Source of the DNA: Prado023 sp963777855
GTDB taxonomy: Bacteria > Actinomycetota > Actinomycetes > S36-B12 > CAIYMF01
Assembly (NCBI GenBank): GCA_963777855.1
Contig: CAVZRW010000004.1
Location: 186,001 to 250,000 of the forward strand
Direction: 5' to 3'
DNA: 64,000 nucleotides
The notes beneath the pieces were generated by a model that saw nothing but the letters and a program-made list of their open reading frames with translations, made no database searches and was not told where the DNA came from. A program made the position numbers and the translations under genes. Within the stretch, counting starts at the first letter, position 1; every line of letters starts with the position of its first letter. Positions 39,560 through 50,599 of the stretch are shown in pieces.

Positions 39560-40793
39560 GTGCCCGACGCCGACGCCGCCCTGGCTGACCTGCTGACCCC
39601 GGCGGGCCGGGCGCTGGTCGAGCGGCTCACCCCCTACGACCCGGCCACCGCGTTGAGTGTGCTGGCCACGGCCCGTCGCGACCCGGACTGGGCCGACCGC
39701 CCGGAGGTCGTCGCCACGGCCGCCACCCAGGCCCGCCTGCGCACGCGGGCCGCGGCCCGGTTCCCCGGCCCGCCGCGCTGGTGGACCCCCGACGGCCTCG
39801 AACAGGCCACCCGCCCCGAGGTGGCCGCCCAGCACGCCGCCCGATTCGCCGGGGCGGGCGTGGTCGAGGTGGTCGACCTCGGCTGCGGGGCTGGCTCCGA
39901 CGCGCTGGCACTGGCCGAGGCGGGCCTGGCCGTGACCGCGGTCGACCGGGACCCCGCCGCCCTGGCCGCGCTGGCCGCCACCGCGGCCGATCGGGGCCTG
40001 GCGGTGCGCACCGTGCTGGGCGACGTGACGGACCCCGCCGCGACCTGGAACAGCCACCCCGGACCGACGACCGGCTGCTTCGTGGACCCCGCGCGGCGCA
40101 GCGGCGGATCCCGGCGGATGGCGCCCGAGTCGTGGTCGCCGCCCTGGTCCTGGGTCGTGGGCCTGGCTGGGCGGGTTCCGGCGACCGGGGCGAAGGTCGC
40201 CCCCGGCATCGACCACGCGGCGATCCCGGCCGGGACGCAGGCCGAGTGGGTCAGCGTGGGAGGCGACCTGCTCGAGGCGGGGGTCTGGTGGGGCCCAGTT
40301 GCGCCTCGGGGAGGGGCGCCGGGTCGCCACCGTCCTGCGCGACGGGGTCGCCCACCACCTCGACGACGCCGCCGGGGTGCCCGTGGCCCCGGTCGGCCCC
40401 GTGGCCGGGTGGCTGGTCGAGCCCGACCCCGCGGTGATCCGCGCCGGGCTGGTGTCGGTGCTCGCGGCCGGGCTCGACGGTCACCTGCTCGACCCGCACA
40501 TCGCCTGGATCAGCGCAGGGAGCCGGCCGGATCCGGGGCCGTGGGGGCAGGCCTTCGAGGTCGTCGAGGAGGTGCCGTTCGCCCGCAAGGCGCTGCGCGC
40601 CCACCTGCGCGCCCGTGGCTACGGCGACGTCGTGGTGAAGAAGCGCGGCATCAATGTCGTCCCCGAGCAGCTGCGCGCCGACCTGCGCCTCGACGGGTCC
40701 GGCCCGACCGCCACGCTCGTGCTGACCCGCACCGAGCGCCCCCTGGCCCTGCTGGTCACGCGATGCGCAGCGCCGAGCCTGCCGCCGGGGTGA
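39560..40793 (+). CDS. class I methyltransferase with THUMP-like domain, one frameshift
   Basis: About 410 residues. GTG 39560 chosen because CACAAT (39547-39552) is seven bases upstream (leaderless); ATG 39551 is an alternative. SAM motif I VVDLGCGAGSDALALAEAGL, then VTAVDRDPAALAAL and CFVDPARRSGGSRR (motif IV-like DPAR). One extra base at about 40303-40306 (CCC run) breaks the frame between EAGVWWG and QLRLGEGRR. The C-terminal part (FARKALRAHLRARGYGDVVV, KKRGINVVPEQL) is the THUMP-like domain of this actinobacterial family. RNA methylation is suggested by the domain; target unknown. Its 3' end overlaps the convergent gene by 38 bases. Confidence 0.82.
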
Positions 40794-42123
40794 GGAACCC
40801 CCGGGAGAGCCCCGGCCACCCACCAGGGGGCACCTGCAGGGGCCTGCTCGCGGCCAGGTGCACCTCCACCTGGGCGCTCTGGCCGGGGGCGAGGGTGATC
40901 TCGCCGGTCGGGGCGATCCCGGAGGTGGCCACCCACCGCGCGGGGTCGAACAGGGCGTTTCCCGCGCCCGGGTAGATCACCAGGCGGTAGGCCCCCGCCG
41001 GAACGGGACCGATGACGAACCGGGTCGGGTCGTCGCGGGTGTACGTGGCGAAGTGGCTGTCGTACTCGTCGCCCAGCGAGTCGAGCATCACGGTGACGCC
41101 GGGCAGGGCCCCGGACCCGGCGTCGTCGAGCACCCGGCCGCTGAGGAAGGCCGCCGGCGCCAGCGCGAAGTCGATGCCCTCGGCGAGCTCACCAGCCGCC
41201 AGGTCCAGGGTCGTGGCCCCGATCGTGTTCGGTGCCCGGTCGTACCACTGGGCCAACGAGTCCTCGCCCTGGCTGGCCATGACCATGATGTGGGTGCTCG
41301 GCGGGATGCCGGTGATCCGGTAGGCCCCCAGGGAGTCCGAGCGCACCCCAAGTGGGCAGGCGTACCCGCAGCCCTGCACCTCGACCAGGGCGCCCTCGAC
41401 CGGGCTGCCCGAGGTGTCGCGCACCGTGCCCCGGACCTCCGCACCCCGGGGCAGGGCCACGACCAGCCCGGTGCTCTGCGCGGCTCCGTCGAGGACCAGA
41501 CCCGAGTGCGGCTGCTCGCGCAGGCCGTCGCCCAGGTACGCGCTGCCCTCGGGCAGGCGTACGTGCAGCCCGATGGGCACCGGCGGCAGGCCGGTGATCG
41601 TGAACTGCCCGGACGCGTGCTGGCGCTCGACCGTGCCGGCGGGGCCCGCCCAGGGCGCCTCGACCATGTAGGCGCTCACCCCGACGCCGGTGACGGGCTG
41701 CCCGGTGCGTTCGTCGACGACCGTCCCGCTGGCCGATCCCCCGACCGGCAGGTCGAGGTCGGCGACCGCGCCGGAGGAGGTGACCCGCACCACCCCGGCG
41801 GTGTCGAAGGTGAACGCCTGCGGCCAGAACGTGGCCACCAGGCCACTGCCCAGCGGGGGCCGGACGTCGATCTTGGCGTGGGCGACGTACACGTCGGCGA
41901 AGGAGTAGCGGCCCCGGGCATCGGTCGTCGTGTAGGCGCCGCGGCCCGCCCACTCACCCAGCGGGGTGACCGGGTTCAGCTGGACCCACGCATTGGCCAG
42001 CGGCGCGCCGGCGGAGGTCACCGTGCCCGACACCGACCCGACGAGCTCGGCGTGCGCCGGTGCGGGCAGCCCGAGCAGCGCCATTGCTGCTGTGAGCAGC
42101 ATCACCGACAGTGGCCTGGGCAC
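40756..42123 (-). CDS. secreted protein with carboxypeptidase-regulatory-like beta repeats
   Basis: 455 residues from GTG 42121-42123; CACGAT (42130-42135) is six bases upstream, so leaderless. Signal peptide MPRPLSVMLLTAAMALLGLP with cleavage after AHA. Four Ig-like carboxypeptidase-regulatory domains start at GSVSGTVTSAGAPLANAWVQ, SASGTVVDERTGQPVTGVGV, EVRGTVRDTSGSPVEGALVE and FLSGRVLDDAGSGALPGVTV, each followed by a GxYxI/F turn (GRYSFADV, GAYRITGIPP). No catalytic domain, sortase motif or anchor. Probably a surface or extracellular adhesive/structural protein. It follows the double-kinase operon in the same direction but has its own promoter. Confidence 0.82.
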   Translation of the reverse strand: MPRPLSVMLLTAAMALLGLPAPAHAELVGSVSGTVTSAGAPLANAWVQLNPVTPLGEWAGRGAYTTTDARGRYSFADVYVAHAKIDVRPPLGSGLVATFWPQAFTFDTAGVVRVTSSGAVADLDLPVGGSASGTVVDERTGQPVTGVGVSAYMVEAPWAGPAGTVERQHASGQFTITGLPPVPIGLHVRLPEGSAYLGDGLREQPHSGLVLDGAAQSTGLVVALPRGAEVRGTVRDTSGSPVEGALVEVQGCGYACPLGVRSDSLGAYRITGIPPSTHIMVMASQGEDSLAQWYDRAPNTIGATTLDLAAGELAEGIDFALAPAAFLSGRVLDDAGSGALPGVTVMLDSLGDEYDSHFATYTRDDPTRFVIGPVPAGAYRLVIYPGAGNALFDPARWVATSGIAPTGEITLAPGQSAQVEVHLAASRPLQVPPGGWPGLSRGFLTPAAGSALRIA

Positions 42124-42174
42124 GAACCCATCGTGCGCCGGGCTCTCGACGGGGGCAAGCCCGGCGGGGCCGGG

Positions 42175-42816
42175 TCAGCCCGTCGCGACCGCGTCGTCAT
42201 CGGTGAGGAACCCGTCGGCGATCGCTGCCCGGTGCATGTCCGACTTGGAGCGGACCACCCGGTGCGCCTGGGCGTACTTGGCCCGCACCCGGTCGAGGTA
42301 CTCCTTGGCCGTGGCGGGGCTGACGTTCATCCGTCGGGCCACTGAGTCCAGCTTCATGCCCGAGGCGTACAGGCGCAGCGCCGTCAGCTCCTGGATGCTC
42401 AGGTTGGGCACGTCCTCGGGGGCCTCGGCCAGGATCGCGGCCATCTCGGGAGTCAGGAACCCCACCCCGTCGGCGACCGAGCGAATCGCGGTCACCAGGT
42501 CCGCGGGCTCCTCCCGCTTGGACATGTAGCCGAGGGCTCCGGCGGCCAAGCCCTGGCGAACCACGCGGGGGCTGCCCAGTGCGCTGACGATCAGCACCCG
42601 GCACTGGACCTCCAGGAACCGGGCCACGAGCTCGGGCAGCGATGGCGCAGCGGGACCGAGGTCGAGATCCAGCAGCACCACGTGGCACCCCGGAGCCACG
42701 TCGAGCGCTGCGTCCACGTCCAACCCTGCGTAGGCGACCTCGATGGTCGGTTCATGCCCCTGCAGCCAGGCCGCCAACGCCTGGTGGAACAGGGCGTGGT
42801 CGTCGAGGATGACCAC
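42175..42816 (-). CDS. LuxR-type response regulator paired with the double kinase
   Basis: 213 residues from GTG 42814-42816, 17 bases after the kinase stop, so co-transcribed. Receiver: VILDDHALFHQALAAW, VVLLDLDLGPAAPS (acceptor Asp), IVSALGSP and GYMSKREEP. The output domain LSIQELTALRLYASGMKLDS, VARRMNVSPATAKEYLDRVR is a divergent LuxR helix-turn-helix (ATAKEYLDRV instead of KTVKTHV). Probably phosphorylated by the adjacent kinase; targets unknown. Confidence 0.85.
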   Translation of the reverse strand: MVILDDHALFHQALAAWLQGHEPTIEVAYAGLDVDAALDVAPGCHVVLLDLDLGPAAPSLPELVARFLEVQCRVLIVSALGSPRVVRQGLAAGALGYMSKREEPADLVTAIRSVADGVGFLTPEMAAILAEAPEDVPNLSIQELTALRLYASGMKLDSVARRMNVSPATAKEYLDRVRAKYAQAHRVVRSKSDMHRAAIADGFLTDDDAVATG

Positions 42817-42832
42817 GCGGATCCGGGGGTCA

Positions 42833-45298
42833 TCACATCCTGCCTCTCACTTGGTCGACATTCCGGTCCGATGCCGGCACGGCACGGGGCCACAGCCACT
42901 CGAGGGTCACGGTGTCCGGCGTCGCATCCAGCCTGGCTGACGGGCCGACGCCGATGAGGTACGCCGGCAGCTCCGGAACCCGGGCCACCGCACCCCCCTG
43001 CGCGGTCACCAGCAGCGCCGCGGCATCCGGATCCGACCACGCCGACAGCGTCACGCTGCACCCCGGGGCGTTCGAGGCGACCGTGGCCAGGCTGGCCCCC
43101 ACCTCGGTCACCACCCACGCCGGCGGATCGCAGTCGGCGAATCCGGCGCGGACCTGCACCCGCACCCCCGCTGCATGAAGCAGGCGCATCCACGTGCGGG
43201 CTGACCCGCGTACCGATGCCGGCGCCCGTCCGACCGCCAGCAGGCCCCGCAGGAACGCGGCCTCAGCGGCACAGGCCGCCCGGGTGTCGGGCGAGGCGGG
43301 GTCCCTGGTGCCCTCAGCCAGGTCGTTGAGAAGCAGCGCCGCCGAGGCCAGCGTGTCGGCGACCCAGTGCTCCTCCTCGGCGCGGACGGACAGCCGGGAG
43401 ACGATACGAACCTGCGCGGCCGTGGCCTGGGCGCGGGTCCGGGCCGCCTCCGCGGAGACCCGCTCGATCCGGCGGACGAACAGCCACGCCGCCACCAGGA
43501 ACGCGACGGCGTAGATCCCCGAGCTGGCCGTGTCCGCCCCGCAGCCGGACCACCGCGCATGCCACACCAGGGCCGTGGCCAGGTGGGCCAGCGACACGGT
43601 CGCCACCAGGGACGCCAGGACCCCGACCCGGGGGGCCAGCAGCAGCGCCACGGCGATCATGGGGGCCCGGGAGTCGAGCATCGCCCCCTCCCCGAGCACC
43701 GATGCGCAGCGCGGATCCGCTGCGACGCAGATCGCCCCCACCAGCACGTAGGTGGCGCACACGACAGCCACCTGACGGCCCCCGATCCGAAGTCCGTCGC
43801 GCGACCTCTCCAGCATCGCGGCGGCAACCAGCACTGGTGCGACAGCGGCCACCAGGCCCAGGACGGGAACCTCGTAGGTGGACCAGCCGAGAACCACGAG
43901 GGCGCTGGCGACGCCGGCGATGAGCGTGCCCGCCGCCACGGCGACCCCAGCGGTTCGGGCCAGCAGGTCGGCACCGAGGCCTCCAGCGACCTGGGCCTGG
44001 GGCCGCCAGCCCAGGAGCACGACGGTCCCGCGGCGTCCGGGACCCTCGGTGACCATGCTGGTGCCACCGACCGCGGTCATCCGCTCCTGGACGGACCGGG
44101 CGAGTCCGAAGCCCTCGGACGCAGGCCCCGGACCCACCCCGCCGTCGGCGACCAGCACCTGCACGCCCGTGCGGCCGTGGCTGACCAGCAGGCCGGCACG
44201 CGAGCGCCCCGAGTGCTTGGCGACGTTGGTCAGGGCCTCGGTCGCAGCCCCGGCGAGTGCGCCCAGGACCGGCGGCGGGATGTCCACGGCGGTCGCTGCC
44301 GTCGAGGCCGCTCCGGGCGCGACATCCCCGGGGTCGTCCGGGTCGGCCACCGTGTCCACCTCAAGGTGCAGTCCCAGCCGAGCGGCGTGCGCGCCGAGCC
44401 GGTCCCGTACCTCGTCGAGATCCGCCAGCCCGGACTCCCACCGCCAGGACGACAGCTGCTCATTGTCGGCGCGACACCGGTCTGCCACCAGCTGCCGGTC
44501 CAGGTGGTCGCCGTGCGCGGCGATCGTCTCCAGCGTGTTCAGGGCACTGTCGTGCAGCGACCGCTCGACCTCAGCGGCAGCCTCGGCGCCGGCTCGCACG
44601 GACTCCTCGCGCACGAGCAGCTCGTCGCGCTCGTCGAGGGACTCCTCGAGCCCCATCGCCGACCACCGCAGTGCACCGAGGCCCAGCGCGAGGGCGAATC
44701 CCGCCGCCATGAGGGCGACGCCCGGCACAGCCTCGGCCAGCGACGGGTTGAGCGGCGCCGAGGCGTCCTGGCCGGCCACCGAGGCTGCCAGCACCCCGAG
44801 GGCGAGCACGATCCCGGAGGCCCCACCGGCGACGGGTCCGGCCCAGACCGTCAGGGAGGCGACGACCAGGCCCCCCGCGACCACCTCGCTCGACCACGGC
44901 CCCGGCAGCTCCGACCCGACCCGCACGATCACCAGGCTGGCCAGGCAGCCCACGCTGGCCACGAGGGCCAGCCAGACCGGTGGCGGTGCGTCCCCGCCGT
45001 CGGGTCGGGTGCCTCGCAGCACGCCCATGCCGAGTGCGAATGTCGCCCAGAGCAGGCACACCAGGCCGGACAGGACCCCGATCGCCCGCACGCCCTCGGG
45101 CGGGTCGAGCACCGAGGTGATCGCCTGGCTGAGCAGGATCAGGATCACCAACCAGTGCACGAGCACGGCAACGCCGTCCACGGCGATGGCGACCATCGTG
45201 CGCTCCGCCGAGGCGGGACCGGGCGGGAGCGGCATCGCCGGCGGCGCGGGATCCGGGGCAGCGGCCAGCGCAGCGCGCATCTGCTCGGCGACGCTCAC
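42833..45298 (-). CDS. tandem double sensor histidine kinase
   Basis: 821 residues from GTG 45296-45298, with GGAGGGGGTG eight bases upstream; the open frame extends to 45544 but overlaps shadow sequence. Two complete sensor-kinase layouts in one chain. First: six membrane helices (residues 34-211), a helical linker, HisKA_3-like ERSLHDSALNTLE (His249), N box EALTNVAKHSG (Asn358), G1 VLVADGGVGPG (Asp385) and GPGRRGTVVLLGW. Second: about five membrane helices (443-610), RLSVRAEEEHWVADTLASA (His644 in a poorly conserved setting) and a degenerate ATPase region ATVASNAPGCSVTLSAWSDP (Asn743) without clear G boxes. The second half therefore looks like a pseudokinase or regulatory module. Paired with the downstream LuxR regulator. 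Two CACGTG sites (45390, 45405) lie in its upstream region. Confidence 0.82.
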   Translation of the reverse strand: MSVAEQMRAALAAAPDPAPPAMPLPPGPASAERTMVAIAVDGVAVLVHWLVILILLSQAITSVLDPPEGVRAIGVLSGLVCLLWATFALGMGVLRGTRPDGGDAPPPVWLALVASVGCLASLVIVRVGSELPGPWSSEVVAGGLVVASLTVWAGPVAGGASGIVLALGVLAASVAGQDASAPLNPSLAEAVPGVALMAAGFALALGLGALRWSAMGLEESLDERDELLVREESVRAGAEAAAEVERSLHDSALNTLETIAAHGDHLDRQLVADRCRADNEQLSSWRWESGLADLDEVRDRLGAHAARLGLHLEVDTVADPDDPGDVAPGAASTAATAVDIPPPVLGALAGAATEALTNVAKHSGRSRAGLLVSHGRTGVQVLVADGGVGPGPASEGFGLARSVQERMTAVGGTSMVTEGPGRRGTVVLLGWRPQAQVAGGLGADLLARTAGVAVAAGTLIAGVASALVVLGWSTYEVPVLGLVAAVAPVLVAAAMLERSRDGLRIGGRQVAVVCATYVLVGAICVAADPRCASVLGEGAMLDSRAPMIAVALLLAPRVGVLASLVATVSLAHLATALVWHARWSGCGADTASSGIYAVAFLVAAWLFVRRIERVSAEAARTRAQATAAQVRIVSRLSVRAEEEHWVADTLASAALLLNDLAEGTRDPASPDTRAACAAEAAFLRGLLAVGRAPASVRGSARTWMRLLHAAGVRVQVRAGFADCDPPAWVVTEVGASLATVASNAPGCSVTLSAWSDPDAAALLVTAQGGAVARVPELPAYLIGVGPSARLDATPDTVTLEWLWPRAVPASDRNVDQVRGRM

Positions 45299-45420
45299 GA
45301 GCACCCCCTCCCCACCGCGGGCCACGAGCACGACGCAGCCCGCGCCCCATGACGCCCGAGCTCTCCGAGCACGCAGTGTGTCACGCCCACACGTGGTGTA
45401 TCGGCACGTGGCGGCCCCGC

Positions 45421-46468
<1,048 letters not shown>

Positions 46469-47057
46469 CGGCCGGCCTCCTGCTGCGCGTGCGCCCGGCG
46501 GGTCATCAGGATCGCGTCCTGGCCACGGCCGTAGTAGTCGCGGCGCCGGCCGTCGACCTCGAAGCCCATCGCGCGGTAGAGCCGGTGCGCCGGCTCGTTG
46601 TCGGCGCGCAGCTCCAGGTGCACGGTCCCCGCCCCCAGCGCGTCGGCGCGCGCGAGCAGGGCCCCGAGCAGCGCGCGACCCACACCGGCCCCCTGGGCCT
46701 GCGGTGCCACCGCCACGGTCTGCACGTCGGCCTCCGGGCCGACGACGAACAGCCCGGCGTAGCCCACGATGCACCCCGTCGCGGCGGGCCACGACGTACC
46801 AGCGGGTCTCGGGCACGCGCGCCAGCTCCGCCCAGAACTGCGCGGGGCTCCAGGGGTCATGGGCGAACAGCGCCCGTTCCAGGGCAGCCACCTCCTCGAG
46901 GTCCCACCAGCGCAGGGGGGCCAGCTCGAGGGTCGAGGGGTCGGTGCCGGACACCCTGGCGTCGGGTGTGGGGGCGTCGGGTGCGGGGGCGTCGGGAAGG
47001 GGATGTCGGCGCCGGTGCGCGAGGGCGAACCGGCCGGATCCGCCGTGCGGGGCCCGG

Positions 47058-47715
47058 TCATGCGGGCGTCACCCGCTTGCGCCCCGCGGACACCGTCACG
47101 TCCGGCCGGCGCAGGTAGAGCGGAGTCACGTCCGGGACCTGGCCGTCGGCCCACGATCCGGGCCGCCATGACGGCCAGCACGGCCGGGTCCGGGTGCAGC
47201 GGGGCATGCCGGTCGGCGAAGGCCTCGGGGTAGCGCGCCGCACCGGCGCCGACCGCGGGCAGGGCGCGCTCGGCGAGGTCCTCGGCCCGGCCCACCGCCG
47301 GCCCCGCGAGCCGGGTGCCGGCGGCGTCGTAGCGCGCCCAGTACACCTCGCGGCGCCGCGCGTCGGTGGCCACGAGGAACTCGGTGCCCAGGTGGGCGGC
47401 CGCCTCCCGAGCGAGCACGTCGAGGGTGCAGACGCCCTGCACGGGGATGCCCAGCGCCCAGCCCATCACCTCGGCGTGGGCCAGGCCCACCCGCAGGCCG
47501 GTGAACGGCCCCGGCCCGCGGCCCACGCCGATCAGCCCGAGGTCGCCGGGCTGGGCACCGGCGCCGGCCAGGGCCCGCGCGACCACCGGGGCCAGCTGCT
47601 CGCCGTGCGCGGCACCACCGACATGCGTCTCGCGGGCGAGCGCCTGCCCCGTGGCGGCGTCGACCACCGCGGCACAGACCGACTCCGTGGCGGTGTCGAG
47701 GGCCAGGACCAGCAC
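47058..47715 (-). CDS. tsaB: tRNA threonylcarbamoyladenosine biosynthesis protein TsaB, one frameshift
   Basis: About 218 residues. GTG 47713-47715 with TAGGTT (47722-47727) six bases upstream, so leaderless and separately promoted from tsaE. VLALDTATESVCAAVVDAAT, HGEQLAPVVARAL and GVGRGPGPFTGLRVGLAHAE are diagnostic of this inactive ASKHA paralogue of TsaD. One extra G at about 47147 breaks the frame; the true end is DGQVPDVTPLYLRRPDVTVS. Scaffold that dimerises with TsaD. Confidence 0.93.
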
Positions 47716-47724
47716 GGGCCAAAC

Positions 47725-48341
47725 CTACCCGTCGGCCAGGTGCAGCCCGGCCCAGCGCCGACCGACCCCGGTGACCACGACCAGGCGCCGCCCCCCCGCC
47801 GGGTCCACGTCGGGGTCCACGTGGAGGTCCGCGACGGGGTCCTCATCGGGGTCCGCGTGGAGGTCCGCATCGGCACGCGCGGCGGGGCCGGAGCCCCGGT
47901 CCGCCACCGCATCCCCGCCGGCCGCCCGGAGGATGCGCACCTCCAGCCGGTCCTCGCTGAGGCCCTCCACCTTGCCCGCACCCCACTCCACCACCGTGAC
48001 CGCGCGGTCGAGGTCGGCGTCGAGGTCCAGGTCCTCCACCTCGACCGCGCCGCCGAGCCGATAGGCATCGACGTGCACCAGGTCGGGTCCGGGTCCGGGG
48101 TGCCGGCGGGCGATCACGAACGTCGGGCTGGTCACCGAGCCGCGCACGGCCAGCGCCGCCCCGATGCCCTGGGTCAGCGTGGTCTTGCCGGCGCCGAGGG
48201 GCCCGTCGAGCACCACGACGTCCCCGGCGCGCAGGTGCGCGGCCAGGCTCGCCCCGACCGCGCGCATCTGCTCGGCGTCGTCGGCCTCGGCCTGCCACGC
48301 CGGCCCCCGCCCGCACCCAGCGGGTCGTGTGCAGGGCTCAC
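47725..48341 (-). CDS. tsaE: tRNA threonylcarbamoyladenosine biosynthesis ATPase TsaE
   Basis: Walker A DGPLGAGKTTLTQGIGAALA, then VTSPTFVIARRHPG and LVHVDAYRLGG (switch, catalytic Asp), EWGAGKVEGL. ATG 48267 gives 180 residues, but GTG 48341 overlaps the hydrolase stop as GTGA and would add the expected N-terminal helix (WQAEADDAEQMRAVG) if one base is missing in the G run near 48300; I favour that. A Asp/Ala/Pro-rich insert (ADADLHADPDEDPVADLHVD) near residue 140 is unusual. ATPase that resets the TsaBD complex. Confidence 0.9.
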
Positions 48342-49423
48342 GGCGCAGGTGCCGGGTCGGCGGCGATCTCCTCGCGGACCCGGGCGGCCAGGGCGCGCAG
48401 CTGGTGGTTCACCTGCTCGTACTCCTCGAGGATCATCATGTGCCCGGAGTCCCCGATCACCTCCAGGTGCGCGTTGGGGATCCGCTGGGCCATCTCGCGG
48501 GAGTGCTCGGCCGGGGTCATCCGATCCAGGTCCCCCACCATGATCAGGACCGGGACCCGGGCGATCGTGCGCAGTGCGCTGTGCCGATCGTGGCGCTGCA
48601 GCGTCGGGAGGAACTCCGAGATCACGTCGATGGGGGTCTCGCCGAGCATCCGATGGGTGAAGTCGGCCAGGGCCGGGGAGGCCGAGGAGCCGAACGAGTA
48701 GTACCGCGTGAACAGCAGGCTCAGGTCGTTGACCCGCGAACGGCCCATCTCCACGAGGTCGGCGTTGCGCACGAGCACCGCGGCGGTCACCGGCAGCACC
48801 CGGTGCAGCGAGCGCGAGGCGAACCCGGGCAGGCCCATCGAGACGTCGCGCAGGCCGCCGGGGGAGGTCGACAGCAGCGCCACGCCGCGCACCCGGGTGC
48901 CGAACAGCTCCGGGGCCTCCAGGGCCAGCGACATGATCGTCATGCCGCCCATCGAGTGCCCGACGAGGATGATCGGCCCCTCGGGGGCCACCTGGTCGAG
49001 CACCATGCGCAGGTCGCGGCCGAGCTGGTCGATGGTGTTGGTCTCGGCCACGGAGCGGTCCGAGCGGCCGTGGCTGCGCTGGTCCCAGAAGACGAGATCG
49101 CCCAGGGCGCGCAGGTCGCGGCGCTGGTAGTGCCAGCAGTCCTGGTTCAGGGCGTACCCGTGGCAGAAGACGATGGTCAGCCCCTCGGGGTTCGCCCGCG
49201 TGCAGGGCTCCACCTCCACGTGCAGCCCGGTGCCGTGCACGTCGGTGACGGCCACGGGTGTGCCGCGCAGCTTGCCGAAGGGCTCGTCGCCCTCGGGATC
49301 GGCCCGCCCCGACTTGGCCACCACGGCACGCTCGGCCAGCACGCCGGCAGCGGCCCCCACCGCCAGCAGACCGGCAGCGGCGCCCACCGCCCCGGCAACC
49401 CTGCGCACGTCCACGTCGCTCAC
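48338..49423 (-). CDS. alpha/beta hydrolase
   Basis: 361 residues from GTG 49421-49423, which overlaps the alr stop as GTGA and has GAGGAGG upstream. An N-terminal helix (VAGAVGAAAGLLAVGAAAGV) anchors or exports it. Hydrolase core: VFCHGYALNQDCWHYQ (oxyanion), WDQRSHGRSDRS, ILVGHSMGGMTIM (catalytic Ser), IMVGDLDRMTPAEHS (Asp) and VIGDSGHMMILEEY (His). Conserved between alr and tsaE in many actinobacteria (as Rv3422c neighbourhood genes); substrate unknown. Confidence 0.87.
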   Translation of the reverse strand: MSDVDVRRVAGAVGAAAGLLAVGAAAGVLAERAVVAKSGRADPEGDEPFGKLRGTPVAVTDVHGTGLHVEVEPCTRANPEGLTIVFCHGYALNQDCWHYQRRDLRALGDLVFWDQRSHGRSDRSVAETNTIDQLGRDLRMVLDQVAPEGPIILVGHSMGGMTIMSLALEAPELFGTRVRGVALLSTSPGGLRDVSMGLPGFASRSLHRVLPVTAAVLVRNADLVEMGRSRVNDLSLLFTRYYSFGSSASPALADFTHRMLGETPIDVISEFLPTLQRHDRHSALRTIARVPVLIMVGDLDRMTPAEHSREMAQRIPNAHLEVIGDSGHMMILEEYEQVNHQLRALAARVREEIAADPAPAP

Positions 49424-50562
49424 CCGGTACTCCTCCTCGCGCGCAGCACCCGCGGGATCCGGGGACCCAGTCGCGTGATGATCTCGTAGCCGATGGTGCC
49501 CGCAGCCTGTGCCCACTGCTCGGCGGTCGGCTCGCCCCGCTCGGCGCTGCCGAACAGCACGACCTCGTCGCCTGGCTGCGCGGGGTCGTCACCGAGGTCG
49601 AGGACGAACTGGTCCATGCACACCCGCCCCGCCACCGGGCGCACCCTCCCTGCCGCAAGGACCGGGCCGCGCCCACCGGCAGCGCGCGGGATCCCGTCGG
49701 CGTACCCCAGGGGCACCAGGCCCAGCGTGGTGGGTGCGGAGGTCACGTACTCGTGGCCGTAGGACACGCCCTGGCCGGCGGGCACCCGCTTGACCCCGGC
49801 CAGGCGGGCGCGCAGGGTCATCGCGGCGGTCAGGCCGTAGTGCTCCGGGGCCCCGAGCTCGCCCCCGGGCGAGACGCCGTAGACCGCGATGCCGGGGCGG
49901 ACGAGGTCGAAGTGCGCGTGCGGGCTGGCCAGGGTGGCCGCGGAGTTGGCGATGTGCCGCACGGCGGGGGTCAGCCCCGCTGCGGCCACCACCTCGAGCG
50001 CGGCGTCGAAGGCCTCGAGCTGGGCGGCGTTGATGGTGCTGCTCGGGGCGTCGGCCAGGGCGAAGTGCGACCACACCCCGGTCACCACCAGCGTGCCGGC
50101 GGCCTGCAGCCGGGCGGCCCGGGCGACCAGAGCCGGCCAGTCCTGGGCGGTTGCCCCGTTGCGCGCCAGGCCCGTGTCGATCTTGAGCTGGACCCGGGCC
50201 CGAAGCCCGCTGGCGTTGGCCGCCGAGGTCAGCGCGTCGAGCTGCCAGGCGCTGCTGGCCGTCACGTCGATCTCGGCGCGCACGCAGGCGGTCAGGTCGT
50301 CGTCACCGGGCGACCAGAGCCAGGTCAGGATGGGGGTGGTCAGGCCCTCCTGGCGCAGGGCGACCGCCTCGGCCAGCAGGGCGGTACCCAGCCAGTCGGC
50401 CCCACCATCGAGCGCGGCGCGGGCCGCCGGCACCAGGCCGTGGCCGTACGCGTCGGCCTTGACGACGGCCAGCAGGGCCGCCCCGGGGGCATGCCGGCGC
50501 AGGGCCTCGACGTTGTTCGAGATGGCGTCGAGGTCGATCTCCACTACGGCGCGGGCAACCAC
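49420..50562 (-). CDS. alr: alanine racemase
   Basis: 380 residues from GTG 50560-50562 (VVARAVVEIDLDAI); the frame extends to 50628 but would overlap nnr. PLP enzyme converting L-Ala to D-Ala for peptidoglycan. AVVKADAYGHGLVPAARAAL contains the PLP Lys; VQLKIDTGLARNG, RPGIAVYGVSPG, and GVSYGHEYVT with the second catalytic Tyr; GRVCMDQFVLDLGD late. Member of the coupled nnr-alr-hydrolase-tsaE operon. Confidence 0.96.
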   Translation of the reverse strand: MVARAVVEIDLDAISNNVEALRRHAPGAALLAVVKADAYGHGLVPAARAALDGGADWLGTALLAEAVALRQEGLTTPILTWLWSPGDDDLTACVRAEIDVTASSAWQLDALTSAANASGLRARVQLKIDTGLARNGATAQDWPALVARAARLQAAGTLVVTGVWSHFALADAPSSTINAAQLEAFDAALEVVAAAGLTPAVRHIANSAATLASPHAHFDLVRPGIAVYGVSPGGELGAPEHYGLTAAMTLRARLAGVKRVPAGQGVSYGHEYVTSAPTTLGLVPLGYADGIPRAAGGRGPVLAAGRVRPVAGRVCMDQFVLDLGDDPAQPGDEVVLFGSAERGEPTAEQWAQAAGTIGYEIITRLGPRIPRVLRARRSTG

Positions 50563-50599
50563 GGGGCCATCCTGCCGCACGCGCAGGCACCTCGGCGGG

